In this document: one piece after another, positions 49,401-61,400 of the stretch
How the letters are laid out: each line of letters begins with the position of its first letter
Position numbering within the stretch: position 1 is the first letter of the stretch
Source of the DNA: Litoditis marina
Taxonomy: Eukaryota; Nematoda; Chromadorea; Rhabditida; Rhabditidae
Length of the DNA: 64,000 bases
Direction: 5' to 3'
Assembly: GCA_964036275.1 (NCBI GenBank)
Contig: OZ038434.1
Span: forward strand, 34,681,279-34,745,278
Notes under the pieces: model-generated
Told to the model about the DNA's origin: nothing
Seen by the model: the letters and a program-made list of their open reading frames with translations, nothing else
The model's database searches: none
Program-made: the position numbers and the translations under genes

Positions 49401-52400
49401 TGTGACAGAATGGCGCCCATTTGATAGAATCCGAAGCAGTGGGCGTCCCGTGGTTCGATGGAGAGATGAATTGGTGCTGGCCGTACAAAGTTTCAACCGT
49501 GCAATGAGAAGAGGTCGTGTCCGTCCGCCCAATGTCCGAGGCGAAGAGATATTGAGAATGTGCAGAGACCGAGATACTTGGATGGCCATAAAGGAACACC
49601 ATATTGTAACAATATGAAGTGAATGAATAAATCTTGAAATCTTGAACGTGAAAATTCATGAGTTTGCATCGAAATCAGTCAAAATTTTTGGCGATTTTGG
49701 CGAAAGGGGAGTCCGTTCCTTGATATTTTGTAGCTATTCGAACAGCCTCACTGGAACATGTGCCAATGATAACTAACACCAACGTACAGAACACAGGAGA
49801 TCCAAATAGATGTTAAAAGACCAAAATACCAAGGTAACACGATTCCACATAGGTGGTTTCTAAGTTTATTTCATACAGTTTAGTTACGTTTTCTTCTGCT
49901 TACATAAATTTCAATTTTACACACTTCTATTACTTCTCTTTCTATACCATACCTGACTGAGATCTACTTGTTCGGGCGCTTCGGTCAATCCTCCGAAAAC
50001 CATGTTGTCGTCATCGTAGTCGGAATCGTTGCCAGCACCTAGCCTCGCCACTCCATCTTCGAACTGAAATATGGTGATATTCAGATCACTCAAAGAAGGT
50101 TCTACTATTCGTTTGAAAATTGTTCCATTAATCGATAAAAACAGGTAAATATTTATAATTTACATAGTAAATAGATACAGGTAAATAAAATTCGGCATTC
50201 GTTTGATTTTTTTCCGACTGATAAGTCAACGTTGCTGGATCCGGACAGTCATAATAGTCGATAGTAGTATGATAGCAAGATTTATGTTTTGCTGAAGTAC
50301 TAATCGCGTAATATTCTTCAAATGAAAATAAAAATGGACACTCACCTTTCTTGAAGTAACCGTATTGGCAAAATAATCAGCAAGCGCTAAGGAGGACGGC
50401 AGATGCGACATGAGATGATGCCTAAAATGGAGATTGGGTTTGTATATTCGTTTCACATCATAACACGAATCGAACCACCGCTCGGTGCGTTATCAATTTA
50501 ACGTTATATGCATCTGATCAAAGTAGATACGCTATACGCATGTTCGTTGCTAACTTTGCGATCCTTCCAGCTGGTTCTGATTTGAACGTGAGGTTTGGAG
50601 AACGAACTAACTATGACTATCGGTTTATCGACTGCCTGTGATTATCGATTCATCGACTACCGATAATTATCGACTTATCGTTATGATTATCGATTTATCA
50701 ACTAATCGATATGATTCACGATTTATCGGTATGATTATTGATTCATCGACGATCGGTAGGATTATCGACTCATCGACTGCCTATGATTATCGACTGATCG
50801 GTGTGATTATCGATTAAACCTCTAGCAACCTCCGAGAACAACTACCCACCTGAAGAGAACTTCGTCCTGAAACTGTCGTTCGCAACCGGGACACTGCTTC
50901 CCGTCGGCCCCATGTTCGCTGGCGAAATGATGGTACAACTGCTCCGTCGAGTCGAATGCGTCAATACCGCAGGGAGCACAGGAGATAGGGAAACCATCTG
51001 CGAAAAGATGATTATAAATTGACAGATGTTGTGATTCGAACTTCTCACCGTAGCAAACTTGGCTCAATATCCAGAAAAGTTCATGATAAAGTGTGATAAT
51101 AAAAGAAGAAAAAGTGACATTTGGTTTTTGACCATACGTAAAATACCCCCTGGCCAGCCGAAAAAAAACGAACGTCCGTAGGGCCAGAAAATGGGCATAT
51201 GTAGTATAAAAATACTGGGGGGCTGCCGCCCCCCAGACCCCCTGCCTGGGTACCGGCATTTCTCGTCCTCCATTTCTGACATCCTTTGCTCTCCTATGCT
51301 TTTTTTCAGGTTGGTTACTTCGCTTGCCGCCTACCCCAAGTTTCTACATTGTGAGCAATGTGTGCTTTTTTAGGACACTCAGCTCTGTTTCTACGATCTA
51401 CGAAGCTATGATTACAGTTTAGATATTATGTCACAAAACTTATACATAGAGTGAGACTTTCCACGTTCTATTGCACGGATTTCACTTTTCGATTGAAAGA
51501 TTAACGAAGTTACGAGGTTCATCATATTAGTACAAGCGACATTCGTTCGAGGTTTTGATATTTTCTTATTTCTTGCTTAATTCAAAAACCGATATGAGAA
51601 AGTTTTATTGTATGGTAAGTATTGGGGGAGTTGTGAAAGGTATCATAAACATATTATATTTCCATTGGCATGAACTGAGTACGAAAATAGGTGAACCTGA
51701 CCGATGGAGCTCATTCATTACGGAGAATGAGAGGGCGATACGTTTTCTTTTTTGCAAAATATCAGTGAAAAAAGGCTTATTACACCAAAGTCACTGTTCT
51801 TATGCATCCAAACTAACAAGTTCTATGTATTTTCAGTCTTAAGCTTTTCTATGGTCAGTAAATCATCCAATAAGTATGCCTTATAGTAGCCAGTGAGAGG
51901 TTTTCTTTTTTGCAGAATATCTGCGAAAAAAGGCTTATTACATCAAACTCACTGTTCTTATGCATCCAAACTAACAAGTTCTATGTATTTTCACTTTTAA
52001 GCTTTTGTATGGTCAGTAAACCATCCAATAACTACGCCTTACAGTAGCCAGTGAGGGAGTTTGCACTTTGGAGTGCGCCCGACGGTGCGGCTAGAGAGTG
52101 TGTGAATGGAAGAGAGCGCAGACGAGGCCAGCTGCAGAGCGATAGCCAGCTACATAAGGCCATGCGAACGACGAACGAACGGACAGCCATGAGGATGTTT
52201 ACGAGAATGAAAACCATTAATAACTATCGAACACTGACTAGTAAGAGTATAAGAATGTTTGTTCACTTTTATAGAAGATTATTAGTCAAAATGAGTGAAA
52301 AATGACGGATATTCGCCTGAATTCTAAAAAAACAGCCTATTTGCATCACAGTTCTTAGAATCGTATTACAAAGATACTATTTTCACCTAGAATGATTCCT

Positions 52401-55400
52401 ACTATTCTTGTGCTTCTAAAAATGTAACATTTATCATGTTTTCTTTCCTAACTCCTTATTCGTAGTCTTGTCTATGGGTGTCCGTCCGGCATGGCTGTAG
52501 GTGGCTTAGCCAGACGACCACTTAGAGAGTGTGTGATCAGAGGAGAGTGCCAGACGGCGCGGCTAGAGAGTGTGTAAATGGAAGAGAGAGCAGACGAGGC
52601 CGGCTGCAGAGCGATAGCCAGGCATACATAGAGCCATGCGAACGAAACTCTACGGACAGCCATGAGGATGTTTCCGGGAATAAAAACCATTAATAACTAT
52701 CGAAAACGAACTAATTAGGGTATAAGAATGTGTGGTTAACTTTTAGAGAAGATTAATAGTCAAAAAGAGTGAAAAATGACGGATATTAGCCTGAATTCTA
52801 AAAAAACAGCCTATTTGCATCACAGTTCTTAGAATCGTATTACAAAGATACTATTTTCACCTAGAATGATTCCTACTATTCTTGTGCTTCTAAAAATGTA
52901 ACATTTATCATGTTTTCTTTCCTAACTCCTTATTCGTAGTCTTGTCTATGGGTGTCCGTCCGGCATGGCTGTAGGTGGCTTAGCCAGACGACCACTTAGA
53001 GAGTGTGTGATCAGAGGAGAGTGCCAGACGGCGCGGCTAGAGAGTGTGTAAATGGAAGAGAACGCAGACGAGGCCGGCTGCAGAGCGATAGCCAGGCATA
53101 CATAGAGCCATGCGAAACGAAACTCTACGGACAGCCATGAGGATGTTTCTGAGAATGAAAACAACTAGGAATTTTATGAAAACATTAACGGATGAATAGT
53201 TTTCGCCAGTTTCATTGTTGTTAGCTCTCGCTGGCCTTTTTCGAAAAATGAACATGTGTCACCAAAAAATGGGCGTATGTCATCCAAATTTGAAAATAAG
53301 GAGGGTCGGTCAACGCCAAAAAAACGGGGTATTTTACGTATGTTTTTGACTCAAAATTATGAAATGGATAAACAGGATATTTTCTAGAGAATAGTCACAA
53401 CTTACTGGTGTGTGCTTCCCACGTGAATATTTCACCCAAAAAAAAATAAGGCTTAATTTACAAACTTTTCCCCACGCGTTTTTGTTTTCAACGAGTGAGA
53501 GTAATGATAATACTATCAAAAAGGATCACGAAAACACACCACGAAGGAATGACGGAAGTACTCGCAACTTCAGATGAAGCTCGAAGGGAATTTCCCTTCG
53601 CGAATACACCTGCAGCGGCACAAACGAATTGCAGTTGTGCGTTTTCTGAAACAATACATGAGTAATTGGGACATCTGAGCGTATATAACCACTGTGCCGA
53701 TTTCTAGTGTAGTTTCGTAGCAATCAACTAAAGCAAACACTTTGACATACTATCCATATATCATATCCCAGCTTTATGACAGTCGTCAGAAGCCACTGCC
53801 GCATTATAATTATGACCGCACACCAGTAAGTTGTGACTACTTTACAAAAATGAACCCGTTTTTTCATCAAGATACGTAACTCATCAAGCTTTTGTATTGA
53901 AACTAGACCACTTTCCAGCTATTTCGAATATTCGGACAACTCTACTGGTAAATGGTAAAGGATAACAGCTAGAGAAAAATCAAAGAACAGGCTACTTTTC
54001 CGCCGAAAACGATAAAACTTGTCTAACTTTGCTGCAAAATCATGGATTTTCAGGTCTTTCAATCTGGAAACTGACTCTTTTTTGTCGATAAGTCAGACCT
54101 TAGTCAGGTGTATGTTAAAGATTTTCATTTCCAATTTCATGATTATGAATATAGATTATATGATTATTTTACTTTTAATTATTGTGACTCACATGCAACT
54201 GCACCAGTTGTTTCCACTGTGCTGATGATGCTTCTCCGATGAGACGAGATCTGAGGGGAACCGACAGCCCGCAACACGAACAGACCAGCATCTGTAGGCA
54301 GCAGGCCATACTCAGCTGAAAATTTGATTGCTAATGATCTTTACTCTATTGATCCATTAATGATTGCTAATGTTGTATTGTATTGTAATGCGAATATAGT
54401 TTTCCGTTTTCATAGAAACCTACAACACGTATATGTTACTAGACATAAACTTGTTTGAACTGCCTATTGTCAATAAGACAGGGCTTGATGACAACACATA
54501 GTTTTGTCATAGGCAGCCTGAGTGCATTCCTACCCAAAATGATTTCTTCAAACAGAGCCGCTCAAATTATGCCAATAAAAAGCAATTTCATAATGCTGTA
54601 CAGTGCTGTGAATAGGAAAGTCATGTTTGGTAAACATACCTTCTGCCTCTCATCTAATCCTGTAACCTCCGCTTGAAACTGGTCACAAGTGTGATTGGCC
54701 AATGCCTTTTGCGTAGGATGGCAGAGACCGCAGAAGTGACACGCATACAAGTGGACCACCTCATGATGGGCGGTCAGATGAAACTGTAAAACAACGCCAT
54801 CTAGAGTTCTGTGCGACTTCTGTGCGAAAAGTAGCCCAATTTGATCATTTCAAACACTAATCTATGAAACTTGAGGTATTTGAACCGAAAAACCGATGTT
54901 TTGGTGTTGGTAATCAGAACCAAAACTTACTATCCCGGAAAAGTATCCATAAGCTGGTAAGGCTGTCACAAAACTAGGTAAGTTTCAACTGCACACTGTA
55001 GAAATCCAAAAACAAATCAAACTACGACTACGATTAGTTTCGCGGTATCGTTCAAGTTTTGGCTGGAACCTTCAGAATTAGAAAAACACCCACCATCAAG
55101 TTGTGCGACGAAGTGAGTGGTTGCGACGTGCTTGGACAGCGCGAACAGGTGATGGTTCCGTCCTCCAGCGCATTGAACCTGAAAAATATATTTTATATTT
55201 ACCTTTACAGTTTATTATATTATGTATTGATATACATTCTAGTTTCTTTTAATTACTTAGCCAAACTCAGCATGGTCCTCTCGCACACGTAGTAATTACT
55301 ATTCGACAGCTGATCTCATTGTAACCATACATTCACATTCTGCTTAGCCTAGGGTGTTGCAGGTGAATAAAGAAAACAGAAGGGTCCCGGCTACAAAACC

Positions 55401-58400
55401 CACACGCAACTCTCAGGTTTTTTCTTCAAAATAAGTAGAACGGGGAGAGTTTTTGCAGTTTGTGAGGGGATGCGGGCTGAAATTGTGAAAGGGAGTAGCT
55501 GGCTTCAAAAATTGGTGCCAGGATCATGTGAATGTGTACTACCAACCGTTTTTCCGCATCATGGGTGGCAGCATCGCGGAACCTGATCTCGGAAACGGGC
55601 ATTCGAGGCGCATCCACACCTGTGTAGGTACTTGTTGGAATCAACGAAATGACAAGATTCAAACTACAATCCTACACCAGCAAGGTCCGAGTATTCGACA
55701 AAAGTAGTTCGTTTACAGATTGAAACATGTGAAAATCAATGATTTTGCACCAAGAAGAGACATCTTATTTTCGGCGTAGAAGTAGCCCATTGTTTCCCAG
55801 TTATTCGGATAACTTTACTGGGATATGACTATGAACTATGAACCCTTCTTCTATAATGAATCCTATAATGTAATTTTGGTCTGTTGTCTTGTTTACAGAC
55901 AGCTGTAATGAACTTTGGATCATGAATAAAATTAGTATGACGACACTACCTAATAAAACGTCAACTATGAAAAATAACTTACCTTCCAAGAGCTTCTTCT
56001 TGTGGTCGATATCCGCATACAATGGAGCCGGTCCTTCTGAAAAAACACAGGATTGACCAAAGTCACAGACGCTGTAGTTAGTTCTCGCTATGTGGATTTT
56101 TTTGTAATTTATAGAATAGAATATATTCATTCGTGATTCAACACGTTACATTCCACATTGTTGGATGTGGCACTCCGATTGGAGAAATGAAAGAAGAAAA
56201 ATTTGGATGATGAAAAGGGTAATGTATAATGATTTAATGATAATGATTTCGATTTCTACGCGCATAATGATTTCTACCCTATAAGATTGAACGGTGATTG
56301 TACCTGTTTTTGTAGGAGAATAATAGTATTTATGAATCATTCACCAAACTAGTTATTTTTCGGAGAATAGGTAAAAACTCTCAAAATTTACTACCAACGT
56401 CGTTTTTCTCCTATTTTTGAGGTTTTTGTGCAAATCTGATACTGATTAATCTGAAGATAAAAGTAGCAATACTTTTCTTGCACGACTCCTTGAGCACATT
56501 GCGAGCTTCCTCTTCGAAACCCTTCCTGTACTTCAGCAGCGATCGGTTGTACTGAAATGTGTACGTATACCCATGTCTACTAAAGTAGTCAGTATTGGGG
56601 ACATGCGAACGTAGTAGAAATTCAAAAAAAAAACGAACTCTCTTATTGCCAGAATCGGGGGGAACCTGCCTATTTTTTCTGCTAAATCAAAATTTCTTGC
56701 GTATTTAGATCGAAAATTAGATTTTTCGTAGAATATTCACAAATTACTAGTATGTGGGCTAAAAAATACCAGAATTCTGGCCGCTTGTAGGAATCGCTCT
56801 TCAGCTGTGGAGTCTTTAGCGAATGTCCGACTTTTGATGCTCGCTGTCTTCTTGATTTTTTCGCTGGAAATTAACATGATTACGGAACGTCACTAGAATA
56901 ATCTAAAATGCATTTAGATTTCACACAGCTCACTAGTTTGGACAGTTTATTTGAAATCAGAACTCCATTTTCGTTGATTCGAAAAATATGAAAACCATTT
57001 TTTTGATAATCTCTAATCACGTGAAAAGTCGGGCCGAGCTGGAAAACGCTAGAAACACCAGTTTCCGAACAGGTCCGAATCGTCCGAGGTTTCGACAAAA
57101 TTGATAGTTTTGAGGGGAATTTTTTTTCAGTTTTTACGAACCGAAACTCTTCCATGTAAATTCGTAAAGACTTTCTTTCCAAATGAAGCCGCCAAATCGA
57201 CCAGCGTATTTAATTTCCTGATTTTTTTGATTCAATGCCAATAAACTAATTAAAAAAGAAACTCACAACTGATCTTTGATGTCACCATCGTCCGTTCTGG
57301 CTAGGAATTCCTTGAAACCGCCACCATAGGCGCATTTTTCGAGACGCTTCTGAAGTCATTTCAAGCATTATCCGTAGAGTATTCCGTTCATCTTGTGATA
57401 CTTTATGCAAACAATTTTGTTCATCTATCACGTTTCTGTTATCAGGTTTGGATGTCCCCAACGACGTAACGCGTGCAGCGCGCCGCAGAGACACAAGTTA
57501 ACTTCTACGTGTCTACAGTCCCTCTTCACGGCCGGCAGGCAAATTCTAACTCTTTGACAAGTGGAATCTGTTCCATTAGGAGTACTCTCGATGAACATAT
57601 TATAATTTTTTTTATCTATACGTTCTTGAATACTAAATACTTCATTCCATCAACAAAGACACCAAACAGTAACAGTATAGTCCTTACCATTCCTACTGAG
57701 ACTCCTACAGTAGTAAATGATAAGGGGCGGGGCCAAGATGTCTTGGCTGCCTGCCAAGATTTCTTGGCCCCGCTGCCAATATATTTTATCTATCAGCCGG
57801 TTGACTCAAAATGCGTCCAGGAGAGGGATCGAACTCTCGCCTTGCGAGCGGTAGCGCGCCCACAACTTCTCGCCCATACGAGCTTAGAATACGCCAATCG
57901 CGATCATACTAAACGTAACTCAGGAAGATTGTTAAGGGTTTGACAGAGTTAGAATACGCCAATCGCGATCATACTAAACGTAACTCAGGAAGATTGTTAA
58001 GGGTTTGACAGAGTTTCCAGAGCTACCCGAAATTCAAATATTTGGGAGCCTTGTTCATAATATCCTAACATCCTATGATATTCATAATATCATGAAAAAA
58101 TTCTATATGGAAAAATGTATGTAACAAAGTAGTTTATTCAGACTCGTAGTTGGAAAACTCATCCTAAAACATATTACAGACACACAAAATGAATGACACA
58201 AGAAACAGTTCATAATACTATAAGTTACAGCTATATACAAACAGATAGCATTATCTAATTAAAAATGAGACAGAAGTGTACAAGCTAAATTAAGTATTTC
58301 ATATAACGTCTTACACATTACATTACCACATCTAAACAATTGGAGATTCTGAAGTGAAAGTATTATAAAATGTGATGAAGTGTACTATAGTCAGGTATCA

Positions 58401-61400
58401 TTTTAAATTCCGAAAACACAAGAAACATCAGTGCAACATGAAAAAAAACTGCAATGAAACGGTATAACAGAGCTTCTTTTATAAAAAACAGACGAATTCG
58501 AAACAGTTGATACAAACTGAACTGCACAATTGAAGCACTAGTTGGAAATAAGGTCGTGAGTAAGTTCTCAGAATACAAAATTGTGGGTCTAAATATATTT
58601 GTACAATACGCATTTCTAATTCAGGTGATTGTTAAATTTTTCTCAGTGATTGCTCAACATTTAAAATATTTACAATGATATGCAGACATACACCAGTAAA
58701 GTGGACAATTCCATGGAAAACTCGTTCTTAGATATAAATATGTAAATTACATTATTTAGCATGGAAAATAGGCGGGATTTTTTATTTTGGCGAGAAAGGA
58801 TCCCGTTTTTCGATCGTTTTCGACTATGTGAATTGAACAACTTATTGGAGTAGGTCCGCAGAAAGACACTCGCTGTTTCTAACTCGCATAACAGACGAAC
58901 GTTCAATTTTCAAAAAATTATCTCACTTAGCTGCAAACCGGAGAAAGTAGAGAAATTTATGAATTATTACTTGTTCACATCGGGACGATATTTGGCAGTC
59001 CTAGTGTGTCCCGTTTCTTCCACGGATAAGAGAATGATGGTGCCACGATCAGTTCTGAAAACAAATAGGTTCAGATCATGAATAGCATGAAACTGCCAAC
59101 TTTACAACTTTGACCCCAAAATAGAAACAAGATCAGAAAGCCACAGCAGAAAAAGAAGAAGGTAACCTAAGGTATTAGAGTGAATGAAAGCAAGTATTCC
59201 TAGTTCCGACTCTTTTGCAGAACGATGAGTTTTTCACACAACTGGCTCATGGACATATTTCGTCTGTGAAACATCACCCGCGAACATCCTTCAATAAAAT
59301 TGGCTGAATAGCGAGGAAAATTCACAAAATGGGTTCTGTATTGAGCAATAAAACGTGGGAGAATTTAATGCAATACCAGGCGACTTCAGGTTTGTAATGA
59401 AAACGAGTTCCTAATTAGAAATAGACGTACAATTTTTGTCAAAGCTGCTGTGAACATAGTATTTCAAAATGAAAATTACGGAAAACAGAAAACTTACCCG
59501 CTTTCGATGAAAAGTGGTGTCGAGAGTGGGTGTGTGGGAGAGCGACTTCGACAACATCCCGACAGCAATTCTGGGTCCAACTCAATAAGCACCAGATCCA
59601 TTTCGCATTCCTTGACCTTGTCTCCTATCCTGGAATGTAATATCATCACCCTAGGTTAGCTTTGCTCAAGCGAGAATATATATCAACACATGCATTTTGA
59701 ATCCAACTGAAATAGGGAGTTTTTTTTTGTGTATAACAAGGAGACAAAATTAAAATGTAGGGAGTTGATCATACAGAAAGTCTGAAACCATATATTTGTG
59801 TCAGAAGGAGTACGACAAAGTTGTTAACATTATTCTATTTTCAATAAAAAACCTCGTTACGTTTCAAAAGTAACTAGAAATTTAGAGAATAGCGCAAAAC
59901 CTGGCGCCTCTTGTCATGAAAGAGGGTAAACAGTGTTTCGCTTTTTAAACAGAAACTGAACCATACTTTTGTGAGAAATTGCCTAAATGAATCAAAATAC
60001 GAGCCACTTTTCGACCGCATGTCGAGAAATGCCAAAAAAGTAGACATTTTCTGATCGGAAAACAGGTTCCTTTTTGGAGAGTGTAATAAACTGACGGAAT
60101 AATCAACTAATCTGCTTACCTCGCTCATCAGTAACCAACTTCTACATATCTGACTCTCGCACATCAACTGAATCCCGGTGGGAACAGAACCGCTACCTGT
60201 AAAATGATTGTATGTACACTGAGGAAGAACAGTAAAACAACTTGTTTGTAAACGAGTCTTTGTTTATTCACTTGTATTCACAGAAGAATTAACAAGGACT
60301 TGTTTGAGAATAAGTTTTTAGAATTATACAAATGAGTAAAATGAGCTGGTTTACTTTTCAAAAAGACAAATCTTTTGTCGTCGAAAAATGTTGAAAAATA
60401 ATTTTCACAGAACAACACGAAACTACACAGATAGGAAACGATAAGTGATCACTATGGGACACAAATGATAATTTACAACATTTGTAAACTAACGTGAAAT
60501 GTAAAATATAAATAAGAAAAAAGTAGACGAAAATTTTGGAAATAAAACCAGGCGCGGCCGCCGCCAGTTGAAAACTGGCAAATATCCAAGGCTGGAGCGA
60601 CCGCTGGCGCCGCAACGCGTTCGATCGGCTCCATTTTCTACAGTAAGGAGGAGTCTCAGTGGGGGTGAAACGAACTATAACCACCCCATTGATCACGCAA
60701 TGCGCGGCAGGCTGTCTTGAATTATTTGTCAGCAAAATTGGGTGTGTGTGTAGAACAAAGATACGCAAGTGCGCTGAATGAAGCGCCGCGGTCCAAAAAT
60801 TGGCTGTACGGCGCCCGTAAAGCGTTAAAAAAGGACGACTATGTGGACCAATCCCTACGATTCGGCACTTTAAATTGCAATACTTTAAGCGTCCGCGAGA
60901 GTGATAATGAAAATTACCAGTGCTCCCCTGGAATATAATCTTCCGCCATCGATCTCATCCGAACACGAAGAGGCGGCAGTTGAGGCAGTCTCAGCTGAGG
61001 CTGTCTGTAATCGAAACACTAACGAATACGTATTTCAACCACTTCAAAAAATAATTACTATCATAACCCATACAAGTTGTCCAGACAGCTAGAAGAAAAC
61101 GGGATGTACTTCCGCCAAAAACGAGAAAATCATGGAAAAATTGTACTATTTCTAAGGGACCTACTAATTACCGCACCTACCGCACCGGAAAAATACCGCA
61201 CGCGATTTGAAAATACCGCATCGTACCGCACCACCGCAAATTTGTGTATTTCAAAATCTTCAATCTAAGAAGAAATAGTTTCCAAAGCATAAATCCTATC
61301 CTTTTTATCACTTTAGATACATCAAGTCTGAAAATTATGTCTAATGACCGATCACAATGAGTTTATTCCCTTTCCTGCAAAAATTGACAATTTTTGCCAC

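Larger units (their letters stand above)
51133..53342. mobile_element. 2.2-kb TIR element M2 with internal tandem repeats
   Basis: The ends CATACGTAAAATACCCC and the exact inverse GGGGTATTTTACGTATG are flanked by the 8-bp duplication TTTTTGAC (51125-51132 and 53343-53350). The interior has a 158-bp duplication (51743-52058) and a 474-bp tandem repeat (52062-53160). No transposase is seen. The flanking sequence is a broken M1 copy. Confidence 0.85.

Noticed and set aside
52032..53164. Two near-identical 72-codon minus-strand frames (WLYVCLAIALQPASS...).
   Set aside because: They follow the 474-bp tandem repeat and have no splice or expression context.
57675..60680. A 3-kb transposon bounded by M4-type ends.
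   Set aside because: Two well-supported exons of the zinc-finger gene lie inside and the interior is not known as a unit; the ends are probably independent fragments.
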